Source: a candidate division CSSED10-310 bacterium
Lineage (GTDB): Bacteria; CSSED10-310; JAFGDC01
NCBI GenBank assembly: GCA_016932295.1
Contig: JAFGDC010000559.1
Span: 1 to 24,796 of the forward strand
Direction of reading: 5' to 3'
DNA length: 24,796 bases
The notes beneath the pieces were generated by a model. That model saw nothing but the letters and a program-made list of their open reading frames with translations, had not been told where the DNA came from and ran no database searches. The position numbers and the translations under genes were made by a program. Positions 7,900 to 15,011 of the stretch are shown here, in pieces (position 1 is the first letter of the stretch; every line of letters starts with the position of its first letter).

Positions 7900-8606
7900 G
7901 ACTGCTCCTCGAAACGGCCCGTGCGGCGGCTCGACAGGATATCGAGGCTGTCCGGACCATGGTTGAACAAAAGATCGACTATGGACAGATACGGCAAGAA
8001 TGCACCGAACTGCTGCCTGTATTCCGGATGCACGTAGTCATGAAACTCCACCCTGATTCCACATTCGCCGAACCTGCCCAGGTCTATATAATTGTGCGCT
8101 GCGTTCCCGGTAAGATAGTGGGTGGCGCCCAGATACCGGCAGATCTCCACCAGGCGATCGGTCTTGCCGCCTTGGATAGACAGCCCTGACGACCTGACCA
8201 TCGTGGTTACGATGCCGAGTTCTGCCGCGATCAGCTCGATCAGCGCCAAATCGAGATCCACCAGAAACTCGAACGGCTCCTGCAGGATCTCCTCGAACGC
8301 CGGGTAATACCTGTCGAAAAACGGTGCCGGCCGATAGTTGCGCGCCAGGGTGCCGAGATGCTTCCGCCGCCATTCACCGGCAGCGATCCTGGTGCTTAGC
8401 ACGGTCTGATGGAAGGCCCCCTTCTGCTCCACCGGAACGGTCAACCAACAAGGCCCCGTGGGCGTTTTCACACGGTTCCGGTTGCGCCAGCCGCGACGGT
8501 CATACTGAACGTCGTCATAGATCACGAATGTATGAGCAAGATCCAATTGATCAAAAAAACCCAACCATGGAAGATAGCCTGGCTGAAGTATCACGACACG
8601 TTTCAC
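7896..8606 (-). CDS. WbqC-like family protein
   Basis: The product is 236 residues, starting at GTG 8606, which overlaps the methyltransferase stop as GTGA and has AAGGG upstream; a longer frame to 8741 would run inside the methyltransferase gene. The start gives the typical WbqC opening VVILQPGYLPWLGFFDQ, then FVIYDDVQYDRRGWRNRNRVKTP, LTVPVEQKG and, near the C-terminus, THYLTGNAAHNYID and FHDYVHPEYRQQFGAFLPYLSIVDLLFNHG. All are signature segments of the family (Pfam WbqC). Members sit in O-antigen and capsule loci beside DegT-type aminotransferases and are thought to help modify amino sugars, but the reaction is not firmly known. The gene is embedded in overlapping-gene order between methyltransferase and aminotransferase, so joint action on one sugar is likely. 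Confidence 0.93.
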   Translation of the reverse strand: MKRVVILQPGYLPWLGFFDQLDLAHTFVIYDDVQYDRRGWRNRNRVKTPTGPCWLTVPVEQKGAFHQTVLSTRIAAGEWRRKHLGTLARNYRPAPFFDRYYPAFEEILQEPFEFLVDLDLALIELIAAELGIVTTMVRSSGLSIQGGKTDRLVEICRYLGATHYLTGNAAHNYIDLGRFGECGIRVEFHDYVHPEYRQQFGAFLPYLSIVDLLFNHGPDSLDILSSRRTGRFEEQS

Positions 8607-9358
8607 GATTTTCCCTTCACCATTCCCATCGGGGGCTCCTTGTAGATATAGACCGCATACTCGTAGAGCGGATACTCGTGACGGATCACGACATACCTGC
8701 TCAAGCCGAGAGCGAAGCGCAGCATGGCATCGGGTGGGCAATAATACAGCCGGTCATCCATGAAATCCACTTCGCTGCTGAGCAGATTGAAACTGACCGC
8801 CACCCTGGCGATTTCGAACATCCGTCTGACCATAGTCCGCACCAGCCGCTCCCATGCCTCGTCAGCAGCCGTGTCTTTGACCAAAAACACGCCGCAGGCA
8901 ATCACCACATCGAAGGAATCCACCACCGGTTCCGAACCCGACAAGTCATTTACCGTGAAAGTGACTCCGGGATGCCGGCGCCGGGCCGCTTCGATCATCT
9001 TGGGGGAAACATCGTACCCCTCATAGGTGACAGGAATCTCCCGTTCCTGCAAATAGTCATGCAGGTGACCGAGTCCGCATCCGACATCCAGCACCCGACT
9101 GCCCCGCAAATTTGCCACTTCCGACAGGATGCGGAAACGCAGCGATTGACCGCGGCGATCACTCCAATCCACCCCGCGCGGATCATCTCCGTACGCCGCC
9201 AGGCATCGCTCATAATGAAGCCGCACCCGATCCAGATGCCCATTTTCCATGCCACCTTCCATACCGCCTTCCATACCGCCTTCCATACCGCCTTCCATAC
9301 CGCCTTCCATACCGCCTTCCATACCGCCACTCACGTCATAATCCTCCTGTCCGGTCAT
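8603..9358 (-). CDS. Class I SAM-dependent methyltransferase with N-terminal MEGG repeats
   Basis: The frame is 251 residues from ATG 9358, which overlaps the stop of the upstream GT-C gene (ATGA, 9355-9358). After 12 residues there are six tandem MEGG tetrapeptides (residues 13-36) and a seventh degenerate MENG. Then comes a conventional Rossmann methyltransferase: W65-S...GQSLRFRILSEV, SAM motif I VLDVGCGLGH (89-98), an acidic strand end YEGYDVSPKMIEAAR, and DSFDVVIACGVF as motif IV. The C-terminal part (LYEYAVYIYKEP) resembles the small-molecule methyltransferases found in sugar clusters; N-, O- or C-methylation of the amino sugar made next door is plausible. Every MEGG copy offers its own ribosome-binding-site-like stretch and ATG, so the true N-terminus may be any of seven methionines (codons beginning at 9322, 9310, 9298, 9286, 9274, 9262 or 9250). 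Confidence 0.88.
   Translation of the reverse strand: MTGQEDYDVSGGMEGGMEGGMEGGMEGGMEGGMEGGMENGHLDRVRLHYERCLAAYGDDPRGVDWSDRRGQSLRFRILSEVANLRGSRVLDVGCGLGHLHDYLQEREIPVTYEGYDVSPKMIEAARRRHPGVTFTVNDLSGSEPVVDSFDVVIACGVFLVKDTAADEAWERLVRTMVRRMFEIARVAVSFNLLSSEVDFMDDRLYYCPPDAMLRFALGLSRYVVIRHEYPLYEYAVYIYKEPPMGMVKGKS
9248..9328 (-). repeat. 12-bp tandem repeat (ATGGAAGGCGGT) inside the methyltransferase gene
   Basis: On the minus strand six consecutive 12-bp units run from 9322 to 9251; five are identical and the sixth has two changes (GGTGGC). A preceding half unit (GGCGGT) and a following ATGGAAAAT flank them. Unit length is a multiple of three, so copy-number change keeps the frame. Each unit places GGAAGG 4 nt before the next ATG. 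Confidence 0.97.
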
Positions 9359-11424
9359 TTTTCAATCCCCGATTCGCTGTCTCCCGGCATCACCTCCGCA
9401 CCACCATCACCCATCGATCGCAGCGGTGGCTCCCCTCTCCCGACTCCCAACATGTCGCAGACCGGCCGCACCCACCAGACCGAACGAGACGACGAGTCTC
9501 CAGCCTCGACCGACAACCGGACAGCGGTTACTCCACCTGCGAGATTGGCGGTTATGAACGCACTCCCATCCTGAGCCTGAGCGACCGGTGGAAGAACCAT
9601 ACTCCCGTCTTCGCCGATCACCTCCACGCTGACACCCGCCAGTGAACCATCGCTCCAGAGTCCGGTCTCGAAATGAACCGGATCAATGACATCGACGGGA
9701 ATTTCCAGCACGACCGGAGAATCGAGCACCAGGGCGGGAATGTCCCCTCTCGGTCCAAAGCGGCCCAGCCGCACCGAACCATCACACCAGCACCGTTCGG
9801 TGAGTGCGCAGGTGGTGATCAAGTCCTCAACCAATCCCGGCGGGCGCTTGGTCAATAACGCGAACGAGCCGATCCAGCGATCGAAGCGATAGGCGTTGAG
9901 GAGGGAATCGAACAGGTACGGCGCATAAACGGGCAGGCGTCTCGCCTCGAAGCCATCGATGGCGAAGTCCCGGTAAATCACCAGCGGGATCCGCCTCTTC
10001 AGCATATTCTCCGTATAGTCGCGCTCCTCAATAGCATCCATGAACGTGCCGGGGATAATCCATTCGTAATACCCGCGATTCAGGTGACCGGACAGAAAAT
10101 TGAATATCGGGTGGAGCGGCAGCGCCAGCAACTCGTCATCCCCGTCGAGGAGTTCTTCGATGCGCTGCGCCATTTCCTCCACAATTTCCGCGGTATGCGA
10201 ATCACAATGAACCCGGGCGCGCGGATGATCGAGGAGTACATTGGACTGGAACCGCATGGCCATGGCGCCGGCCGACTCGTCACCCTCGACCAGGAGATAC
10301 CCCATGAAGAGGGTGAAGAGGACAATGGGCAGCAAGCCAGGCACCAGCCAGGCGCAGCGGACGATTCCGCGGCTGGAACGAACCCTGGTGAGACTCCAGC
10401 AGCTCAGCCAAGCCATCAGCACATACGCCGGATGCAGTGAACGCAGCAGATTTCCCCAGCCCGCGCGCCAGACGATCAGGGCATGGGCGAACAAACCCCA
10501 GAACGTGATCATCATGAGCACCCTGATCTCGGACAGGGGACACCGTCGCCGCCGTGCAAGATGCGACAACAGGATCGCACTGACCAGGTACAGCACGGGT
10601 GGGACTGCGAACCACAGGGCTTCTGTCATGCCTCCGGCAACCGAAATGCCGGCGGGAGGGGGATCGGTCAAGCGCGGCACTGGCGTACTCCAGGCGTGCC
10701 GGAGTCCGAAAGTCAGGTGATATGAATACCGCAGCAGCCAGGGCAACCGGATCCTGTCAGCAAGGATGAAAACAGGCAGCACCACAGCCACGGCCGTGAT
10801 GCCACCCAAAATACAACCACCTTTCAACCGGCCACGGCGACCTGCCACCGGATAGAGCAGCGACAAGCCGGTCAGGCTGATCAAGAGCATTACACCGATT
10901 TCCAGCTTGCAATAGAAAACCAATACGGCGAGGAACCCTATCCAGATAAGCGCCGGGGCAGTGCGCCGGCGCAGGTACGCGATTGAAAGACTCATGGCGG
11001 CAATGATCGCCAGGGGAAAGAAACGGTTGTAGTAACAACAGGGCGCCACCAGGGCCATCCCCGCAGCAGCGAGGGAGAACGCCATGGGAGTCAGGTATGC
11101 GGCGCAGTGGTAGGTGAGCGCCGGGAGCGCGCCGCCAAGAATACCCATGAGGAGACGAGGCCCCCGCACGGAGATGCCCATGAGTTTGAAAGACAATGCA
11201 AACAGCAGGTAGCGGCCTGGTTGGTAGCCGTAAAAATCGGCATAGGGGCGATCGCCGGCTAACAGCCGCAAAGCGCCATGGAGCGGGACGCCCTCATCCC
11301 ACAGGTTCAGGCCGAAGTCCCAATACGAGCAATAGTACAGGGCGCCGGCGATCCACAAGAGTATCGTGATGCCTGAACGAGGGTGAAACCGGGGGAATAC
11401 CCCGAACCGGGAAGTACTGCTCAA
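9355..11424 (-). CDS. GT-C type membrane glycosyltransferase (PMT/GT39/GT83-like) with C-terminal beta domain
   Basis: This is a 689-residue protein with a first membrane helix at about 18-35, then an outer loop LNLWDEGVPLHGALRLLAGDRPYADFYGYQPGRY. Its Asp43-Glu44 pair is the acidic catalytic motif expected of GT-C enzymes, and ~10 further hydrophobic segments run to about residue 400. The enzyme should transfer a sugar from a polyprenyl-phosphate donor at the outer face of the inner membrane. The C-terminal ~280 residues are soluble: an alpha/beta part (EEMAQRIEELLDGDDELLALPLHPIFNFLSG, FNFLSGHLNRGYYEW) and a final beta-rich region. ATG 11424 overlaps the upstream stop (ATGA), and its own stop overlaps the methyltransferase start. 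Exact family and substrate are unknown. Confidence 0.78.
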   Translation of the reverse strand: MSSTSRFGVFPRFHPRSGITILLWIAGALYYCSYWDFGLNLWDEGVPLHGALRLLAGDRPYADFYGYQPGRYLLFALSFKLMGISVRGPRLLMGILGGALPALTYHCAAYLTPMAFSLAAAGMALVAPCCYYNRFFPLAIIAAMSLSIAYLRRRTAPALIWIGFLAVLVFYCKLEIGVMLLISLTGLSLLYPVAGRRGRLKGGCILGGITAVAVVLPVFILADRIRLPWLLRYSYHLTFGLRHAWSTPVPRLTDPPPAGISVAGGMTEALWFAVPPVLYLVSAILLSHLARRRRCPLSEIRVLMMITFWGLFAHALIVWRAGWGNLLRSLHPAYVLMAWLSCWSLTRVRSSRGIVRCAWLVPGLLPIVLFTLFMGYLLVEGDESAGAMAMRFQSNVLLDHPRARVHCDSHTAEIVEEMAQRIEELLDGDDELLALPLHPIFNFLSGHLNRGYYEWIIPGTFMDAIEERDYTENMLKRRIPLVIYRDFAIDGFEARRLPVYAPYLFDSLLNAYRFDRWIGSFALLTKRPPGLVEDLITTCALTERCWCDGSVRLGRFGPRGDIPALVLDSPVVLEIPVDVIDPVHFETGLWSDGSLAGVSVEVIGEDGSMVLPPVAQAQDGSAFITANLAGGVTAVRLSVEAGDSSSRSVWWVRPVCDMLGVGRGEPPLRSMGDGGAEVMPGDSESGIEK

Positions 11425-12296
11425 CGACGTCCCGAGACGCTGCCGGACCTCCCGTAAGACATCGAGGACCTGGAAGCGCCGGAAACCGAGGTCCTTCGTT
11501 CGGCGGCGTCGTTGCCTGAATCGCTGCCATCATCGAAACGGTCGTCAGGAAAATCCGGGTTGCCGGCACGATCGGCGGCGGCTGTGTTGCGCATCTTTTC
11601 CCTCTGCTGCATCCTTTCTTGGCGTGCTGCCGCGGCCTGTTCTTCACGCGCGTCGTCGACATTCTGCCCGGCATTGCGCCCGGGGGAACGACTGAACCGG
11701 GAAGCGCCCGTGGGGCCAACAGCGCGTTGTTCGTTCCGTGAAGACGACCTGCCGCCCACTGTTCGGGAAGAACGACGGGCGGCGGCGCGGCGATCAACGG
11801 CGGAACTCAGTTTCACCACCGATACCTTGTTGTCCTGCTGAAGCTTGACCCGGTCCGCAAGAATCTCGATGATTTCATACTCACCGATGACATCCTGCTC
11901 CTCATAGGTTCCGATGCTTGACGCATCCTCCTTAGTATTCGTCATGTACGCCAGCCGGCGATCAGCGCCGATGCGCACAATGCCGGTGACCTTGATGTCA
12001 CTCGGCGCCTCGCTCTGGACAGTCTCCTCGACATTCTCCACTTCTTCCCCGGTGGCTTCGGTTCCCCGCCGTTCGGGATGGAAAATACTCTTTGACGAAA
12101 CCAACCTGGATGTTCTGGATGACAGGTTGCGGTTGCGGGTGAACATGGTGGATGCGCGAGCCCCCCCGGTTCGATCCGGATGGATGGCCGGCGTCCATTG
12201 GGCGACCTCCTCGTCGGAGAATGACATTTGCATGAATGCAGCATACGCGAGCAATGGGATCAGGACCACCAGGCCGAAAAAAAGCAGGTACCTCAC
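11421..12296 (-). CDS. GspC/PilP-like single-pass membrane protein with disordered tail
   Basis: The product is 291 residues from GTG 12296, with GAGGAG 8 nt upstream. Residues 4-22 are one membrane helix with a short cytoplasmic N-terminus. Residues ~98-165 (IKVTGIVRIGADRRLAYM, then YEEQDVIGEYEIIEILADRVKLQQ, then VSVVKLS) have the rhythm of the GspC homology region / PilP beta domain: G-hV, a bulge, G-x-Y-x-V-x-x-I-x-x-D-x-V-x-L. In type II secretion and type IV pili this domain couples the inner-membrane platform to the secretin. The remaining ~125 residues are rich in Ser, Arg, Gln and Gly and almost certainly disordered, which is not usual for GspC or PilP. No secretin or other secretion gene is in the window. 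It is second in the glycan operon, overlapping the GT-C gene by 4 nt. The homology is by pattern only. Confidence 0.6.
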   Translation of the reverse strand: MRYLLFFGLVVLIPLLAYAAFMQMSFSDEEVAQWTPAIHPDRTGGARASTMFTRNRNLSSRTSRLVSSKSIFHPERRGTEATGEEVENVEETVQSEAPSDIKVTGIVRIGADRRLAYMTNTKEDASSIGTYEEQDVIGEYEIIEILADRVKLQQDNKVSVVKLSSAVDRRAAARRSSRTVGGRSSSRNEQRAVGPTGASRFSRSPGRNAGQNVDDAREEQAAAARQERMQQREKMRNTAAADRAGNPDFPDDRFDDGSDSGNDAAERRTSVSGASRSSMSYGRSGSVSGRR

Positions 12297-12321
12297 ATTC
12301 CGGTCTCCTCGCGAGAAATAG

Positions 12322-13281
12322 TTACCATACTGGTGCCCAGGTCACGCCATCGGTGGTGTGCAGGATGCCGTTGGCGCTTCCGATGTACATGTCGAGGGGA
12401 TCGAAGTTCCGTACCAACGTGCTGTAAATCGGTTTGTTCTCGGTGGACTCGAAACCGGTGACTTCCCATTTATTCTGAATGCGTCGCACCTTGTACAAGC
12501 CGTTGCCGAAGGTGCTCACGAGCAGCGTGCGATGGTCTTCGGGAAAGAAATCGATGTGCTTGATCGAATCCGACAGCAGCACAGCCATGGCGCGCCAGCA
12601 TATGACCCTCTCCTGGTTGACATTGGCACACATCGAAGTGACTTTTTTATCCACCACCCAGGAATGGAGGTAGGTCTTCAGGGTGGGATCATCCTCCCAG
12701 GACTCGCCCCCGTTGGAACTGATGAAGTACTCTGAAGTGAAGCCCTTCAGACGCATGATCTCAGGCGCCGCCGGATCGAGAAAAAGCCGTTCGAACAGCA
12801 CATTTTTCGGGGTGTTGCGCAACCGTTCGAAAGTCCGTGGCGTTCCCACACTCTTGTAAAGATGACGGTTGGCCACCACGTAGAGCGTTCCGGGATCCTT
12901 GATATCGAATTTCAGATCATTGATACCTGATGTGGCGACGTCATCGACCTTGCGATACGTCCAGTCGCCGCCATCGCTGGTAAATTCGTATAATCCCCAG
13001 GCGAACGTGCCGACATAGAGCGTCGCCCCGGATGCAGCCGGATCGAATGCGAGGGCGTTGATAGCGATGTCCGGCATGCCGATACAGGTGAGCTTGGGGG
13101 TTTTCGCCAGGTGCGAAACGGAAAACAACCCCTTGGTCGTTCCGATGTAGAGCGTGTCTGCATCGTCAGGATCAGCCGCGATGGCCATCACATCACCAAC
13201 ATCCATTTCCTCGGCGGCGACATTCCAGCACGCACCACCGAGGAGACCGACGATCAACAGAAAACCGATAACACTCCTCAT
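12322..13281 (-). CDS. Secreted beta-propeller protein (Asp-box / Ycf48-like)
   Basis: This is a 319-residue protein from ATG 13281 (GGAGTGATAT upstream) with a Sec signal peptide (hydrophobic residues 4-20; cleavage probably after NVAA, residue 23). The rest is a run of propeller-like blades in which a strand D-P-x-x-x-x-T-L-Y-(I/V)-G-T is followed by G-L-(F/Y): examples are ADPDDADTLYIGTTKGLF, ASGATLYVGTFAWGLY, DPGTLYVVANRHLY and PLDMYIGSANGILHTTDG. SSNGGESWEDD and TTDGVTWAPVW are Asp-box (S/T-x-D/N-G-x-x-W) motifs as in BNR sialidases, sortilin and Ycf48. Six or seven blades fit the length. It should act in the periplasm or outside, probably as a binding or assembly platform. It is first in the seven-gene operon, 25 bp before the GspC-like gene. 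Confidence 0.75.
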   Translation of the reverse strand: MRSVIGFLLIVGLLGGACWNVAAEEMDVGDVMAIAADPDDADTLYIGTTKGLFSVSHLAKTPKLTCIGMPDIAINALAFDPAASGATLYVGTFAWGLYEFTSDGGDWTYRKVDDVATSGINDLKFDIKDPGTLYVVANRHLYKSVGTPRTFERLRNTPKNVLFERLFLDPAAPEIMRLKGFTSEYFISSNGGESWEDDPTLKTYLHSWVVDKKVTSMCANVNQERVICWRAMAVLLSDSIKHIDFFPEDHRTLLVSTFGNGLYKVRRIQNKWEVTGFESTENKPIYSTLVRNFDPLDMYIGSANGILHTTDGVTWAPVW

Positions 13282-13350
13282 ATATCACTCCAATTCCACG
13301 AAAAATCAGGTATTCCAATGCCGCCATCAGGTCGCACGACTTCCGTGTTC

Positions 13351-13379
13351 ATCTTAAAAATCCGGTTACCCGGTGTCAA
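13351..13379 (-). promoter_or_regulatory. Promoter of the seven-gene glycan operon
   Basis: On the minus strand a perfect TTGACA (13379-13374), a 17-bp spacer and TAAGAT (13356-13351). The transcript would start near 13344 and leave a ~60-nt leader before ATG 13281. No other promoter-like pair of this quality lies between the operon's genes. Confidence 0.75.
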
Positions 13380-13866
13380 GGCGCACGATGCGCCAGGCTG
13401 TTCCAAGATTGATAATCTAATACCAGACGCCATGCACTCCAATCCGCGACAGGAATTTTTTCTGTCTGGGACAGGATGAAACGATCGGCAGACGTTCACT
13501 GTTTTGGTGGCAAGACGCGTGGTGCGAAGCTGTCGAGTGTATCCTCATCGGGGTCGCGCCCGGAATCCCGTACCTTTCGCCGCGAATCGATGACAGTCAA
13601 GGACTTATGACGGCTTATGTTTCTTCGTTCACGTCGATTCGCCGGTTTTAACGGGCACCTTGCTCCGTGCTATGGAGCTAGTACCCTTGAAACGCGGCCA
13701 GTGGATCTGCATGAGGCATCTCCCTCTCACAGGGGGTGGAGATGGATGGCGGATGCCGGATACCAGCCCTGTGGGTTCCATGGTATCATTGCTCCGCGAA
13801 TCCGTGCCGGCGATCCGACCGGTGCCCCGCCTCGACAGGAGGAGTGAAGAAGGGAGAACACGACAG
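13380..13866. other. Gene-free stretch between the divergent glycan operon and GT2 gene
   Basis: About 490 bp between the minus-strand operon promoter and GTG 13867. Frames here are open by chance only and lack plausible ribosome-binding sites or family signatures. CATCTCC and GGAGATG flank about 14 nt near 13718-13745 as a small hairpin. No convincing plus-strand promoter was found for the GT2 gene. Confidence 0.5.
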
Positions 13867-14907
13867 GTGAATCTTGAAACGACACGGGAACAGGAAGGAA
13901 CGCGCCCTGACAACTGGGTACATTTCACGCCGGAACCCTGGGCGAAAGAACAGGTGGCGCTGACCATCGTAATCGTCAACTGGAATTCAGGGCCATTGCT
14001 GAAACGCTGTCTGGCATCCATTGCCCAGAGTAACACGGGGAACAGGTTCGAGGTGGTAGTGGTCGACAATGCTTCCACTGATGACAGCGTGGCGGGATTG
14101 CATGCCGCTTTTCCCCGCGCCGGGATCATCGGCAATCCCTCCAACATCGGATTCGCAAGAGCCTGCAACCTGGGTATGGATGTGGCCCGTGGCCGCTACC
14201 TGCTGCTCCTCAATCCCGATACCGAGGTGGCGGCAGATACGCTGGACGTGATGGTGGGATTCATGGAGCGAACCCCCGAAGCGGGAGCGGCGGGATGCCG
14301 GGTGCTTAATGAAGATGGCTCGTTGCAGACAACCTGCCGCCGGCACCTGCCCCGTCCACTCACCTCCTTTCTCCACCTCTCCGGCCTGCTCCGTCTGGCC
14401 AGGCATGCCGAACACTGGTGGACGACACTGCAAGGGGATGCGCCGCATGGCAGATGTCATGAGAACGGATTGACCAGGTTTCTGCGGCGGCACGAGTATG
14501 AAATCCACTGTTCGGATGAGTTTCAGGTCCGGGAAGTGGAAGCGCTGTCCGGCGCGTTCCTGCTGTGCAGGACAGAACTGCTCCGCGAGCTGGGAGGTCT
14601 TGATGAAGACTATTTCCTGTTCGGTGAGGATCTGGACCTCTGCTATCGCATCAACCGCCACGGCGGCGGCGTTTTCAGGATCTACTACGTCCCCGATACC
14701 ACCATCACTCATTTGCGCGGAAAATGCCGGGAGCAATCACCGGCGGATTCCCTGCGAGCCGGCCATGACGCCATGGCACTGTTCCATCGGAAGCATTTGG
14801 CGGCGGAGTATCCCGGCATTCTCAACCAGTGCGTGTACACCGGTATCCGCATTCACTACCTGGTAGCCAGCGCCGCCCTTTTCCTGCATCGACGGTCCAG
14901 GACCTGA
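13867..14907 (+). CDS. Family 2 glycosyltransferase (WbbL rhamnosyltransferase-like)
   Basis: The product is 346 residues if started at GTG 13867 (AAGGGAG 10 nt upstream). The frame stays open back to 13660, but the extra 69 residues have no domain character. The GT-A fold starts at residue ~31: LTIVIVNWNSGPLLKRCLASI, VVVVDNASTDDSV (nucleotide binding), NPSNIGFARACNLGM, then LLLLNPDTEV with the metal-binding Asp. The acceptor-side signature SGAFLLCRTELLRELGGLDEDYFLFGEDLDLCYRI follows around residues 225-260, exactly as in WbbL/RfbF-type rhamnosyltransferases. A final hydrophobic segment (HYLVASAALFLH) could associate with the membrane. It would add a sugar from a nucleotide donor to a lipid-linked or surface polysaccharide acceptor in the cytoplasm. 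It stands alone on the plus strand between the glycan operon and dnaA, convergent with dnaA. Confidence 0.92.
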   Translation: MNLETTREQEGTRPDNWVHFTPEPWAKEQVALTIVIVNWNSGPLLKRCLASIAQSNTGNRFEVVVVDNASTDDSVAGLHAAFPRAGIIGNPSNIGFARACNLGMDVARGRYLLLLNPDTEVAADTLDVMVGFMERTPEAGAAGCRVLNEDGSLQTTCRRHLPRPLTSFLHLSGLLRLARHAEHWWTTLQGDAPHGRCHENGLTRFLRRHEYEIHCSDEFQVREVEALSGAFLLCRTELLRELGGLDEDYFLFGEDLDLCYRINRHGGGVFRIYYVPDTTITHLRGKCREQSPADSLRAGHDAMALFHRKHLAAEYPGILNQCVYTGIRIHYLVASAALFLHRRSRT

Positions 14908-14910
14908 GGG

Positions 14911-14932
14911 ATTGCCGCCCCCTCGCGGCGAT
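14911..14932. terminator. Weak hairpin between convergent GT2 and dnaA genes
   Basis: ATTGCCGC (14911-14918) pairs with GCGGCGAT (14925-14932) with one T.G pair around a 6-nt loop, right after the GT2 stop. There is no T tract on either side, so termination is only possible, not shown. Confidence 0.3.
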
Positions 14933-15011
14933 GCATCGAAGGCGGTCGGGCACGGATGGAACGAGAAACAGGGTGCGAAGGTCGGACTCAACTGAATGCT
15001 CTCGGAAAGGT

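Noticed and set aside
9248..9328. Short regular repeats considered as a CRISPR array
   Set aside because: Units are 12 bp, contiguous, without spacers, and in frame within a coding region.
8324..9574. 416-codon plus-strand frame with repeated FHTA units
   Set aside because: The repeat is the reverse strand of the MEGG array, and the frame runs across the WbqC, methyltransferase and GT-C genes, all of which have clear family motifs.
13278..13499. 73-codon minus-strand ORF overlapping the propeller gene start by ATGA
   Set aside because: It contains the operon's own promoter (13351-13379), has no clear ribosome-binding site and no protein-like pattern; translation would require a further upstream promoter.
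13660..13866. N-terminal extension of the GT2 gene by 69 codons
   Set aside because: The extension has no domain features and the GT-A fold begins right after the GTG at 13867, which has its own ribosome-binding site.
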